A stretch of 64,000 nucleotides of DNA from Stenotrophomonas rhizophila (GCF_000661955.1 NZ_CP007597.1:672912-736911); one strand, 5' to 3'. Shown: positions 19,018-27,362, counted from the stretch's first letter. Translations and numbers: made by a program. Notes: generated from the sequence alone by a model not told the origin.

Positions 19018-20126
19018 AGGTGTTCCTGCGTTGGGCGACCGACATGGTCGTGCGCTTCAGCAGTTCGCTGGACTGGGTGCTGTGCCTGGCCCTGGGCATG
19101 CTGATGCTGATCGGGCTGGCGGTGCTGAAGAGCGCTGGCGGCGACGGGCTGGTGTTCGCGCAGGGCGCGCGCTTCGCGGTGGGCCTGGGCGCGATGTGGG
19201 CCATTTCGCGGATGTCGATCCTGCGCATCCGGTCGGCGACACCGTTGATCTATGCGATCTCGATGATTCCGCTGCTGGCGGTGTTCGTGCTGGGCACGGG
19301 CAAGTACGGGCGGCAGTGGCTGGATCTGAAGCTGTTCTACCTGCAGCCGGCGGAGCTGTTGAAGGTGAGTCTGCCGATGATGGTGGCCTGGTACCTGCAC
19401 AAAATGCCGTTGCCGCCGCGTTTTTCGACGGTGATGGTGAGTGCGGTGATCATCGGGGTGCCGACCGGGCTGGTGATGCTGCAGCCGGACTTCGGGACCG
19501 GGGTGCTTATCGCGGCGAGCGGTGCGTTCGTGCTGCTGCTGGCCGGCCTGCCGTGGTGGTGGGTGGGGGTGGCCGTGGGCGGTGTGGCGGCGGCCGCGCC
19601 GGTGGCGTGGATCTGGCTGCTGCGTCCCTACCAGAAGGACCGGATCATGATGTTCCTGGACCCGGAGATGGACGCGCTGGGCGCGGGCTGGAACATCATC
19701 CAGTCGAAGATCGCGATCGGGTCGGGCGGGTTCGACGGGAAGGGCTGGGGGCAGGGCTCGCAGTCGCACCTGAACTTCATTCCCGAGCAGACGACGGACT
19801 TTGCGTTCTCGGTGCTGAGTGAGGAATTTGGCTGGATCGGCGTGGCCACGGTGCTGGCGCTGTATCTGGTGGTGATCGGGCGCTGCCTGTGGATCGCGTC
19901 GCAGTCGCGGGATTCGTATTCGCGGTTGCTGGCCGGCGCAACGGGGTTGGCGTTCTTTGTGTATGTGCTGGTGAACGGCGGCATGATTTCCGGGCTGCTG
20001 CCCGTGGTGGGCGTGCCGATGCCGTTGATCAGCTACGGCGGCACGTCGGCGGTGTCGCTGCTGGCCGGGTTCGGGCTGGTGATGGCGGCACGCAGCCACC
20101 AGCCGGTGCACGGCGGCTACGGCTGA
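19014..20126 (+). CDS. rodA: SEDS peptidoglycan polymerase RodA (copy 1)
   Basis: 370 residues, about ten transmembrane helices. Glycosyltransferase that polymerises lipid II in the elongasome together with PBP2. Family motifs: T-G-K-Y-G-R-Q-W-L-D-L, F-Y-L-Q-P-A-E-L-L-K, L-Q-P-D-F-G-T, the W-N-I-I-Q-S-K-I-A-I-G-S-G block, and the extracellular E-x-x-T-D-F loop carrying the catalytic Asp, then L-I-S-Y-G-G-T-S. ATGA overlap with mrdA puts it in the mre operon. A close paralogue lies directly downstream. Confidence 0.95.
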   Translation: MKVFLRWATDMVVRFSSSLDWVLCLALGMLMLIGLAVLKSAGGDGLVFAQGARFAVGLGAMWAISRMSILRIRSATPLIYAISMIPLLAVFVLGTGKYGRQWLDLKLFYLQPAELLKVSLPMMVAWYLHKMPLPPRFSTVMVSAVIIGVPTGLVMLQPDFGTGVLIAASGAFVLLLAGLPWWWVGVAVGGVAAAAPVAWIWLLRPYQKDRIMMFLDPEMDALGAGWNIIQSKIAIGSGGFDGKGWGQGSQSHLNFIPEQTTDFAFSVLSEEFGWIGVATVLALYLVVIGRCLWIASQSRDSYSRLLAGATGLAFFVYVLVNGGMISGLLPVVGVPMPLISYGGTSAVSLLAGFGLVMAARSHQPVHGGYG

Positions 20127-20129
20127 CGC

Positions 20130-20151
20130 GTAGCGCCGGGCGCTGCCCGGC
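20130..20151 (+). repeat. SMAG REP between the two rodA genes
   Basis: GTAG-C-GCCGGGC-GCT-GCCCGGC palindrome starting three bases after the stop of rodA copy 1. Confidence 0.85.
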
Positions 20152-20330
20152 TGCTCCTCTGTATTAAAACGACAACATGACCCACGGTGCCCGGCCGCGG
20201 GTTGGGCCTGACTCAGCTTGCCCACCGAGCCACATGCTACGGTCGTCCGCTTGCGCCGGACCGCTCGGGTCCGCTTTTTGTTGCCGTGTCGCCGTCTGCT
20301 GTGCGTCGCGCATTTCCAGGAGTCGCCCGC

Positions 20331-21461
20331 ATGGTCGAACACCTGCAGCGCGTACGCGCCGCGTTTCATTTCTTCCTGCATTCGCTGGACCTTCCGCTGT
20401 TGGTCGCGTTGTGCCTGCTGATGCTGGCCAGCCTGGCGGTGTTGCACAGCGTGGAAGGGCCCGTGCAGGCGCAGGCGATGCGCTATGCGGCGGGGCTGGC
20501 GGCGATGTGGGGGTTGTCGCGGCTGCCGGTGCTGCAGTTGCGGGCGTGGTCGCCCTGGATCTATGCGGTGTCGCTGCTGCCGTTGTTAGCGGTGTATGTG
20601 GTGGGCACGGGAAAATACGGGCAGCGCTGGTTGAACCTCGGGGTGTTCTACCTGCAGCCGTCGGAGCTGCTCAAGCTCAGCCTGCCCATGATGATGGCCT
20701 GGTACCTGCACCGGCAGGCGCTGCCGCCGCGGCCGAAGGTGGTGCTGGTGGCTGCGTTGTTGATCGGGGTACCGGCGGTGTTGATCCTGCTGCAGCCGAA
20801 CCTGGGCACGGCCACGCTGGTGACGGCCAGCGGGATGTTCGCGCTGCTGTTGGCCGGCCTGCACTGGGGCTGGGTGGCGCTGGCGCTGGGCGGGGTGTCG
20901 GTGGCGGCACCGCTGGCGTGGTTCGGGCTGCTGCGGCAGTACCAGAAGGACCGCGTGCTGACCTTCCTGTATCCGGAGAATGATCCGCTGGGTACCGGCT
21001 GGAACATCATCCAGTCGCGCATCGCCATCGGGTCCGGTGGGATGCACGGGAAAGGCTGGGGGCAGGGCACCCAGGCCGCGCTGGATTTCCTGCCGGAGTA
21101 CACCACCGACTTTGCGTTCTCGGTGCTGGCCGAGGAGTTCGGCTGGGTCGGAGTAGTGGCGGTGCTCGGGCTGTTCCTGTTCGTCATCGCGCGCTGTCTG
21201 TGGATCGCGGCGGGCACCCGCTGCGGCTACTCGCGATTACTGGCCGGTACGACCGGGCTGGTGTTCTTTGTCTATGTGCTGGTCAACGGCGGAATGATCT
21301 CCGGGCTGCTGCCGGTGGTGGGGGTGCCGATGCCGCTGATCAGTTATGGCGGCACGTCGGCGGTGTCGTTGCTGGCGGGGTTCGGGCTGGTGATGGCGGT
21401 GCAGGGCAGGCAGCCCGTCCACGGCCGCCAGCGCCACCGTCCGCTTCCGACCGCCGCGTAA
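20331..21461 (+). CDS. rodA: SEDS peptidoglycan polymerase, RodA paralogue (copy 2)
   Basis: 376 residues, starting at an ATG with AGGAG ribosome site 10 bases upstream; the frame runs further 5' to 20187 but without support. It aligns with copy 1 over its full length and keeps every SEDS motif: T-G-K-Y-G-Q-R-W-L-N-L, F-Y-L-Q-P-S-E-L-L-K, L-Q-P-N-L-G-T, W-N-I-I-Q-S-R-I-A-I-G-S-G, E-Y-T-T-D-F with the catalytic Asp, and L-I-S-Y-G-G-T-S. By eye more than half of positions are identical, least so in the N-terminal helix. It is separated from copy 1 by ~200 bp and a REP, so it may be expressed on its own. Being intact, it is likely functional rather than decaying. Confidence 0.9.
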   Translation: MVEHLQRVRAAFHFFLHSLDLPLLVALCLLMLASLAVLHSVEGPVQAQAMRYAAGLAAMWGLSRLPVLQLRAWSPWIYAVSLLPLLAVYVVGTGKYGQRWLNLGVFYLQPSELLKLSLPMMMAWYLHRQALPPRPKVVLVAALLIGVPAVLILLQPNLGTATLVTASGMFALLLAGLHWGWVALALGGVSVAAPLAWFGLLRQYQKDRVLTFLYPENDPLGTGWNIIQSRIAIGSGGMHGKGWGQGTQAALDFLPEYTTDFAFSVLAEEFGWVGVVAVLGLFLFVIARCLWIAAGTRCGYSRLLAGTTGLVFFVYVLVNGGMISGLLPVVGVPMPLISYGGTSAVSLLAGFGLVMAVQGRQPVHGRQRHRPLPTAA

Positions 21462-21464
21462 CCG

Positions 21465-21487
21465 GTAGTGCCGGCCGCTGGCCGGCT
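21465..21487 (+). repeat. SMAG REP at the rodA2 3' end
   Basis: GTAG-T-GCCGGCC-GCT-GGCCGGC starts three bases after the stop of the second rodA gene. Confidence 0.85.
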
Positions 21488-21634
21488 CCTCCAGATGCTC
21501 GACCCCCGACGCCCCCAGCAGCGCACCTGTTTCGCAAAATTGCGGAATTCGCGTCATCTGCTGTCGTGTTTGGTGCAGGTTTCGTCAAGAAAGTGGCGCA
21601 AAAGTGAGATGTGGCGCACACATATGACGTCACT

Positions 21635-21683
21635 TGATCCTGATCAATGGACTTGTCGTAAACGGCCTGCACAATGGCGGCCC
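21635..21683 (+). promoter_or_regulatory. FNR/Anr-type box with class II promoter geometry
   Basis: TTGAT-CCTG-ATCAA at 21635-21648 is a perfect match to the FNR consensus. Its centre (21641.5) is exactly 41.5 bases before a predicted start at ~21683, and a -10-like CACAAT lies at 21671-21676, i.e. -12 to -7. This is the arrangement of oxygen-responsive class II activation. An alternative is a CRP-family regulator other than FNR. Confidence 0.55.
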
Positions 21684-22053
21684 GTCAGCAGGGTGCAGTG
21701 AGCCAAGCGCTGCATCTGGGGAGCTCGACGGGGAGTAGTTGACCTTACGGGTACAAGGAGCGAGGCGCGCGCTGGGGAGTTGCGCGCCGCGCTGGTACCG
21801 ACCTGGTCGGTTTGGCCGGTTGCGTCCATGGGGATGGGGGCGCAGCCGGCACGACCTCAGTGGCCATGGGGCCCGCGCGTTTTGAACCCGTAGCCCAGTT
21901 GCCGCTGATCAGTACGCGGCGCTTTATCTGAATGGGGATGTGATCCCCATCGAAATACACATCGCCTTAACGACTCGGCACTGACTGCCGCAATTCGTTG
22001 TGATTCATGGTGTTAGGGGTTTTAATTCATCCTTGACCTGCTAACCTGCCGCG

Positions 22054-23199
22054 ATGATTCGACGCACTCTGGCCTGCATGCTCACGCTCGGTTTGGTCGC
22101 CTGCGCGACCCAACCGCCCTCTCCGTCACCGTCACCGCAGGCATCGGGTGCACCGAACAAGCCGGTGCCCGGGCAGAAAGGCCCGGCCGAAGCCGCGCCG
22201 GAGGCCGCTGCGGCCACCGCCGCGCCGGTCGACCTGACCCCGGTGCCGTTCGAGGTGGCCCGCGCCAACTTCGTGCGTGATACCGCCCAGCGCTACGGCA
22301 TTCCGGCCGCGCAGATCGAGGCGACGCTGGCCCAGGCGCAGATCCGCGACCCGATCATCGCCGCGATGTCGCGCCCGGCCGAACGGGTCAAACCTTGGAA
22401 CGAGTACCGGCCGATGTTCATCAGCCAGGCCCGGATCGACGGGGGCCGGAAATTCCTGGCCGAACACCGCGACGAACTCACCCGCGTGCAGCAGCGCACG
22501 GGCGTGCCGGCCGAAGTGATCGTGGCCATCATCGGCGTTGAAACCAGCTATGGCCGCAATACCGGCAATTATCGGGTGCTCGACGCGCTGTATACGCTGG
22601 CCTTCAAGTACCCGCGCAGCGGCGACCCGGCCAAGCTGGAACGCGAAGTGCGCCGCGAACTGTATTTCCGCGATGAGCTGGCGCGCCTGTTCGCGCTGAC
22701 CCGCGACGAAAAGCTGGACATCACCGCGATCAAGGGCAGCTACGCCGGTGCGATGGGCATGGGCCAGTTCATGCCGTCCAGCTACCAGGACTTCGCGGTG
22801 GACGGCAACGGCGATGGTCGCCGTGACCTGTTCAACAGCTACGACGACGTGTTCTCCTCGATCGCCAATTACTTCGTCAAGAAGGGCGGCTGGGTGCGCG
22901 GCGGCCCGGTTGCGGTACCGGCCACGCTGGCCGCGGGGCGCGAGGAGTTCAACCCCACCGAATGGGCGCCCACTTGGACCCTGTCCGCGTTGGCCCAGCG
23001 CGGTTACCAGCCCAGCGTCACCGTACCGGCCGGGCTGACCGCCACCCCGATCACGCTGGAAGGCAGCACCGGCAAGCAGTACTGGCTGGGCTTCCAGAAC
23101 TACTACGCGATCACCCGTTACAACCTCTCCAAAATGTACGCGATGGCCGTGTTCCAGTTGTCCCAGGCCATCGCCGGACAGGAGCTGCCCCCGGCATGA
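22054..23199 (+). CDS. mltB: membrane-bound lytic murein transglycosylase B
   Basis: 381 residues. Lipoprotein signal with V-A-C lipobox (Cys16), a Pro/Ala-rich spacer to about residue 60, then the SLT-fold catalytic domain. The catalytic Glu is residue 163 in G-V-E-T-S-Y-G-R-N-T-G-N-Y; the S-Y-A-G-A-M-G-x-G-Q-F-M-P-S-S motif and the D-G-N-G-D-G-R-R-D loop (an EF-hand-like metal site in MltB) follow. It cleaves glycan strands to 1,6-anhydro ends. The stop overlaps rlpA (ATGA), so wall lysis and septal remodelling genes are coupled. The same order (rodA, mltB, rlpA, D-Ala-D-Ala carboxypeptidase) occurs in many proteobacteria. Confidence 0.95.
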   Translation: MIRRTLACMLTLGLVACATQPPSPSPSPQASGAPNKPVPGQKGPAEAAPEAAAATAAPVDLTPVPFEVARANFVRDTAQRYGIPAAQIEATLAQAQIRDPIIAAMSRPAERVKPWNEYRPMFISQARIDGGRKFLAEHRDELTRVQQRTGVPAEVIVAIIGVETSYGRNTGNYRVLDALYTLAFKYPRSGDPAKLEREVRRELYFRDELARLFALTRDEKLDITAIKGSYAGAMGMGQFMPSSYQDFAVDGNGDGRRDLFNSYDDVFSSIANYFVKKGGWVRGGPVAVPATLAAGREEFNPTEWAPTWTLSALAQRGYQPSVTVPAGLTATPITLEGSTGKQYWLGFQNYYAITRYNLSKMYAMAVFQLSQAIAGQELPPA

Positions 23200-24428
23200 A
23201 CGCACGCGCACGCTGCAGATGGCTGGTCCCAAGTCTGCTGATCCTGGCGCTTGCCGCCTGCAGCAGCGCGCCCAAGAAGCCGGCCACCGCCGGCAGCGCC
23301 AAGCCCGGTGGCACCCTGGTGCAGGGCAAGGGCAAGGGCGGACGCCCGGCCCATTGCCCGGATGGCTCGCCGTACAAGGCGGCCACCGAAGATCCCAGCA
23401 CCCGCGGCGACTATCGCGCCGGCGGGCTGTACAAGCCGGGCGTCAACGACAGCACGCCCACCTACATTCCGAACGTGGCCTGCATTCCCGAGCCGGACGT
23501 GGTCGCCCTGCCGCGCTCGCCGGTGGGCAACAAGTCGCCGTACGTCGTGCTGGGCAAGCAGTACCAGGTGCTGGACAAGACCAGCGGCTATGCCGAGAAG
23601 GGCACCGCCTCGTACTACGGCGCCAAGTTCCACGGCCGGCTGACCTCCAACCGCGAGGTGTACGACATGTACGCCTTCACCGCCGCGCACAAGACCCTGC
23701 CGCTGCCCAGCTTTGCCCGGGTGACCAACCTGGACAACGGCGAATCGGTGATCGTGCGGGTCAACGACCGCGGGCCGTTCCATGATGGCCGCGTGGTCGA
23801 CCTGAGCTACGCCGCCGCCGTGCGCCTGGGCATTACCCAGCGCGGCACCGGCAACGTGGAAGTGCGTGCGCTGAGCCCGGGCGACGACAACCTGCTGGTC
23901 GACAAGCCCTCGCGCCGCGAGCGCCGTGCCGCGGCCGCCGTCAGCGTGGCCAGCGCCGCGCCGGCGCGCACGCCCAGCGACATGGACACGCTGGTGGGCC
24001 GGCTGCCGTCGCCGTCGACGGCGTCACCCAGCGCGGGCCGTCCGGCCGCTACCCAGGCCGCACAGATCGACAATGCCCCGGTCACGGTGAGCGCGCTGCC
24101 CGCCGCCCCGGTGGCCGTTGCCGCCGCCGCCCGCCCGGCACCGCGCCCGGCAGCGGCCGCCACGCCTGTCCCGGGCAGCACCCTGCAGCAGCAGGTGGGC
24201 AACGTGTTCCTGCAGGTGGCCAGCTTCGCCAGCCGCGACAACGCCACCCGCGCGCTGGGGCAGTTGTCCTCGGCCGGCATCGTCGGGGCCAGCATCAGCG
24301 ACATCGTCAGCGGGGGCCGCACCCTGTGGCGCCTGCGGGTTCCGGCCGCCGACCACGCCAGTGCGTCGGAACTTGCCGGCCGCATCGTGGGTCTGGGCTT
24401 TGGATCGCCGCAGATCGTGAAGGATTGA
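23196..24428 (+). CDS. rlpA: septal ring lytic transglycosylase RlpA
   Basis: 410 residues. Lipoprotein signal (lipobox A-A-C, Cys22), a spacer with a H-C-P-D-G-S-P-Y motif, the double-psi beta-barrel lytic domain (G-T-A-S-Y-Y-G-A-K-F-H-G-R-L-T-S, then N-D-R-G-P-F with the catalytic Asp region), an Ala/Pro-rich linker and a C-terminal SPOR domain from about residue 335 that binds denuded septal glycan. RlpA cleaves peptide-free glycans. Start set by ATGA overlap with mltB. The RlpA-plus-SPOR architecture matches Pseudomonas RlpA. Confidence 0.95.
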   Translation: MNARARCRWLVPSLLILALAACSSAPKKPATAGSAKPGGTLVQGKGKGGRPAHCPDGSPYKAATEDPSTRGDYRAGGLYKPGVNDSTPTYIPNVACIPEPDVVALPRSPVGNKSPYVVLGKQYQVLDKTSGYAEKGTASYYGAKFHGRLTSNREVYDMYAFTAAHKTLPLPSFARVTNLDNGESVIVRVNDRGPFHDGRVVDLSYAAAVRLGITQRGTGNVEVRALSPGDDNLLVDKPSRRERRAAAAVSVASAAPARTPSDMDTLVGRLPSPSTASPSAGRPAATQAAQIDNAPVTVSALPAAPVAVAAAARPAPRPAAAATPVPGSTLQQQVGNVFLQVASFASRDNATRALGQLSSAGIVGASISDIVSGGRTLWRLRVPAADHASASELAGRIVGLGFGSPQIVKD

Positions 24429-24532
24429 CCGGCACGGCGGCCCCGCCGGCCGCCACACGCCGCACCGTTGCATGGGCCTACAATGGCCCACCCCTCTTTC
24501 CACCTTGGCGCCCTCCAGGAGCTTGCTGTCCG

Positions 24533-25747
24533 ATGAAATTCCGCTTTGCCGCTGCTGCCATGGCCACGACCCTGTTGGTGGGCGTGGTCTCTGCCCAGAC
24601 CCCGCAGCCGGCCCCGCAGCCGACGCCTGCTCCTGCCGCCGCCCCGATCACCGTTGCCACCCCGCCGGCGCCCAAGCCCAGCGTGTCCAAGGCCTGGGTG
24701 CTGATGGACTACGCCACCGGCCAGGTGCTGGCCGGCGAGAACGAACATGAACAGCTGGCCCCGGCCAGCATCACCAAGGTGATGACCTCCTATGTGGTCG
24801 CCGCCGAGGTCAAGAACGGCAAGGTCCGTCCCGACGACCAGGTGATGATGAGCGAGCGCGCCTGGCGCGAAGGTGGCGCCGGTACCGACGGCAGCTACAG
24901 CGGCTTCCCGGTCAACCAGACCGCGCGCCTGGAAGACATGGAAAAGGGCATGGCGATCCAGTCCGGCAACGATGCCGCGATTGCCCTGGCCGAGCACGTG
25001 GCCGGCAGCGAAGAGGCCTTCGCCTCGCTGATGAACAGCTACGCCGCCAAGATCGGCATGAAGAACTCGCACTTCGTCAACGCGCACGGCCTGACCGCGC
25101 CGGGCCATCACAGCACCGCCTTCGACCTGGCGCTGCTGGGCCGGGCGATGGTGCGTGACTACCCGGAGACCTACGCCTACAACAAGGTGAAGGAATTCAC
25201 CGTGGGCACCATCAAGCAGCCCAACCGCAACCTGCTGTTGTGGCGCGACGGCAGCGTGGACGGCATCAAGACCGGCCACACCTCCGAAGCCGGTTACTGC
25301 CTGATGAGCTCGGCGCAGCGCGGCGACCAGCGCCTGATCGCGGTGGTGCTGGGCGGCAGCTCGGAAAAGCAGCGTGCCGATGACAGCCTGGCGCTGCTCA
25401 ACTGGGGCTTCCGCTTCTTCGAAACCCACCGCATGTACGAGCCGGGCAAGGCCGTGGCCGAGCACAAGGTGTGGAAGGGCAAGACCGACACCGTGCAGCT
25501 GGGCGTGGCCCAGCCGCTGCTGGTGAGCGTGCCGCGTGGCCGTTACAACGACCTCAAGCCGACCATCGACGTGCCCAAGACCCTGGAAGCGCCGTTCACG
25601 GCCGGCCAGCAGATCGGCTCGCTGAAGGTGACGCTGGACGGCAAGGTGGTGGCCGAAGCGCCGCTGGTGGCCGTGGCCGCCGTGGAAGAAGCCGGCTTCT
25701 TCAAGCGCCTGTGGGACAGCTTCTGGATGTGGTGGGAATCGGAGTGA
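24533..25747 (+). CDS. dacC: D-alanyl-D-alanine carboxypeptidase (PBP5/6 family)
   Basis: 404 residues. Sec signal peptide ending near A-Q, a Pro/Ala spacer, then the low-molecular-weight PBP domain with S79-I-T-K, S-G-N-D, and K-T-G-H-T motifs; the beta-rich PBP5_C domain and a C-terminal amphipathic anchor (A-G-F-F-K-R-L-W-D-S-F-W-M-W-W) complete it. It trims terminal D-Ala from pentapeptides, controlling crosslinking. A CAGGAG ribosome site precedes the ATG. Naming as dacC versus dacA is a convention. It ends in a strong bidirectional terminator. Confidence 0.95.
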   Translation: MKFRFAAAAMATTLLVGVVSAQTPQPAPQPTPAPAAAPITVATPPAPKPSVSKAWVLMDYATGQVLAGENEHEQLAPASITKVMTSYVVAAEVKNGKVRPDDQVMMSERAWREGGAGTDGSYSGFPVNQTARLEDMEKGMAIQSGNDAAIALAEHVAGSEEAFASLMNSYAAKIGMKNSHFVNAHGLTAPGHHSTAFDLALLGRAMVRDYPETYAYNKVKEFTVGTIKQPNRNLLLWRDGSVDGIKTGHTSEAGYCLMSSAQRGDQRLIAVVLGGSSEKQRADDSLALLNWGFRFFETHRMYEPGKAVAEHKVWKGKTDTVQLGVAQPLLVSVPRGRYNDLKPTIDVPKTLEAPFTAGQQIGSLKVTLDGKVVAEAPLVAVAAVEEAGFFKRLWDSFWMWWESE

Positions 25748-25766
25748 TTCCTGCCCGACCGTAGTG

Positions 25767-25798
25767 AAAAAAGACCGGCGCATGCCGGTCTTTTTTTT
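25767..25798. terminator. bidirectional intrinsic terminator after dacC
   Basis: A6-GACCGGC-GCAT-GCCGGTC-T8: perfect 7-bp stem extended by A/T pairing on both sides, 20 bases after the carboxypeptidase stop. A near copy lies at 26212-26246. Confidence 0.93.
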
Positions 25799-25825
25799 GG
25801 GTCGGCGATGAGCCGATTGATGGTG

Positions 25826-26275
25826 TGCCGACCAACGGTCGGCACCTACCGCGGGAAGCGGTGCGTGTACCGGGTGAACCGGTGCGAATCTGCGTGAACC
25901 GCTGCGAATCCCGGGTGAACCGGTGCGTGTACCGGGGCGAACCGGTGCGAATCCGCGTGAACCGCTGCGAATCCCGGGCGAAACGGTGCGATTCCGGGAC
26001 GAACGGTGCAATTCCGGGACGAACGGTGCAATTCCGGGACGAACGGTGCAATTCCGGACGAAACGGTGCGATTCCGGATGAAACGGTGCGATTCCGGATG
26101 AAACGGTGCAATTCCGGGTAGTGCCGGCCGCTGGCCGGCTCCTCGCACACCCGGATGGGGTCATGGGGCGCCGGCCAGCGGCCGGCACTACCGGTGTTCT
26201 GCGGGGGAGGCAAAAAAAGACCGGCGGGTGCCGGTCTTTTTCTTTTCGGTGTGCCGACCAACGGTCGGCAGCTAC
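25826..26275. repeat. 20-bp minisatellite flanked by SMAG REPs
   Basis: At 25855-26117 about 13 tandem units of a ~20-bp sequence (consensus GGGACGAACGGTGCAATTCC) are present. Three central copies are identical; the first part shows a higher-order ~61-bp repeat made of three units. On the sides are REPs of the GTGCCGACC-AAC-GGTCGGCAC type (25826-25851 and 26251-26275) and two of the GCCGGCC type (26118-26140 plus, 26170-26192 inverted). The 20-bp period is not a multiple of three, and frames crossing it have no gene features, so no protein is called. Confidence 0.9.
26212..26246. terminator. bidirectional intrinsic terminator of the lpxR-like gene
   Basis: A7-GACCGGC-GGGT-GCCGGTC-TTTTTCTTTT. 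It serves the minus-strand lipid A deacylase gene that ends at 26298. Stem and flanks match the terminator at 25767-25798 except for the loop. Confidence 0.9.
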
Positions 26276-26297
26276 CCGCTTCACCATCAGTCGCTCG

Positions 26298-27362
26298 CTA
26301 CAGCGAGCGGCTGATGGTGAAGCTGCCGAATACCGGCGACTGGCGCTGGCCGTCGAACTCGCGGGTGCTGTGGTAGCGGGCCACGGCGAACTTCCAGCGG
26401 CCGCGCATCACCGCCACGCCGTAGCCGGCCTGGCCCACCACGTGGCGCTTGTCCACGCTGTGGCTGTTGCGGAAGGTGTTGCCGTCCAAGGTGATGTCGC
26501 GGATCACCCAGGCCGCGTCGGTGGTGGCGAACAGATGCCAGGACCAGCCCGCCGGCTTGCCGCCGCGGGTGGGGGCGGTGTTCTCGCCGGCCGGGCGCAG
26601 CGGGGTGCTGCCGAAGTCGTCGGGCAGCTTCCAGCCGAAGCGCACTTCCCCCCCCGCGTTGACGTGGGTGGCCAGGTTGCCCACCGCGCCGCCGTAATGG
26701 CTGATCGCATCCCAGCCCCAGCCGGTCGCGTTGTCGGTGGCGTCGGCCGGCCAGCGGCGCATGCGCTCGTGGGTGAGCATGAACACCGGTTCGTTGTGCA
26801 GCTGGTTGTCCCAGCCTTGGAACTTCTCGTCGCCCAGCAGTTCGTGCACTGCGTTCTGCACCTGCTCGCCCTGTGCCCACGGGCCGACCACGCCCACGGC
26901 CAGCTGGGTGGTCTGCAGGCGGTCGCCCCGGCGGGCGTTGTAGCCGAAGCTGCCGATCAGCACGCCGGCGTAGGGCCGGTCGTCCTCGATCAGGTCCTTC
27001 CGGGTGAAATCGGTGGGGGTGAAAATGCCCTGGGCCAGGCTGAAGATCATGTTCTGCTGCTCGAACTCGCCCGGGTGCAGCTTTTCCAGGTGCCGGTTGA
27101 CCCAGCGCGCCAGGCGCGGCAGGCAGGGGTCGTCGGTGTAGTCCACCAGGTTGGGCGAGACCAGGGTGAGCTGGGCGCCGTTGGTGTAGCCCTGGTCCTG
27201 GTCGGCCCCGCCGAACAGGTCGTTGTCGACGCGGAAGTTGACCTGCGGAGGGTGCTCGCGCATCGCGTCGGGGCCGCACTGGTTGGCGGCCTGCACCGCG
27301 GGGGCGACGAACGCCAGGGCGCCGGCAAGTGCGGCCGACAACGCATAGGGCTTCAACGACAT
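26298..27362 (-). CDS. LpxR-family lipid A 3'-O-deacylase-like outer-membrane protein
   Basis: 354 residues with a Sec signal peptide (cleavage near A-V-Q-A-A). It resembles LpxR/DUF2219 outer-membrane beta-barrels that remove the 3'-acyloxyacyl chain of lipid A in a calcium-dependent way. Family motifs are visible: N-D-L-F near the mature N-terminus (the Asn-Asp pair of LpxR), D-Q-G-Y-T-N-G, D-D-R-P-Y-A-G and L-H-N-E-P with the His/Glu expected at the active site. The C-terminal residue pattern S-F-T-I-S-R-S-L suits an outer-membrane strand, though without the usual terminal aromatic. The ATG at 27362 is chosen for its signal peptide. Monocistronic. Confidence 0.85.
   Translation of the reverse strand: MSLKPYALSAALAGALAFVAPAVQAANQCGPDAMREHPPQVNFRVDNDLFGGADQDQGYTNGAQLTLVSPNLVDYTDDPCLPRLARWVNRHLEKLHPGEFEQQNMIFSLAQGIFTPTDFTRKDLIEDDRPYAGVLIGSFGYNARRGDRLQTTQLAVGVVGPWAQGEQVQNAVHELLGDEKFQGWDNQLHNEPVFMLTHERMRRWPADATDNATGWGWDAISHYGGAVGNLATHVNAGGEVRFGWKLPDDFGSTPLRPAGENTAPTRGGKPAGWSWHLFATTDAAWVIRDITLDGNTFRNSHSVDKRHVVGQAGYGVAVMRGRWKFAVARYHSTREFDGQRQSPVFGSFTISRSL

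Larger units (their letters stand above)
21462..22053. other. 592-bp intergenic region upstream of mltB: REP, FNR-type promoter, structured leader
   Basis: A SMAG REP (21465-21487) begins three bases after the rodA2 stop. From about 21530 GC content drops and palindromes become dense: TGACGTCA at 21626-21633 and a perfect TTGAT-N4-ATCAA at 21635-21648. Beyond the predicted start point there are several strong local stems (CCGACC-T-GGTCGG near 21801, GGTTGCG...CGCAGCC near 21817-21850, ATGGGGAT-GTG-ATCCCCAT near 21932-21950). No convincing coding frame was found; the longest (minus strand, 71 codons, 21745-21960) has atypical codon use. It may encode a regulatory RNA or a long leader of mltB. 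Confidence 0.5.

Noticed and set aside
21745..21960. Small 71-codon gene on the minus strand upstream of mltB
   Set aside because: Codon use differs from genes in the window, no ribosome site, and it overlaps stem-loops; a structured RNA or leader explains the region better.
21627..22053. 6S RNA, tmRNA or a known riboswitch upstream of mltB
   Set aside because: I could not match conserved motifs of any known structured RNA by eye, so it is reported only as an unexplained structured region.
25855..26117. Possible repeat protein gene (Arg/Cys-rich on plus, Pro/Arg-rich on minus)
   Set aside because: The 20-bp period shifts frame each unit, so the apparent protein repeats are a by-product; there is no ribosome site, signal or conserved start, and the block lies between terminators.
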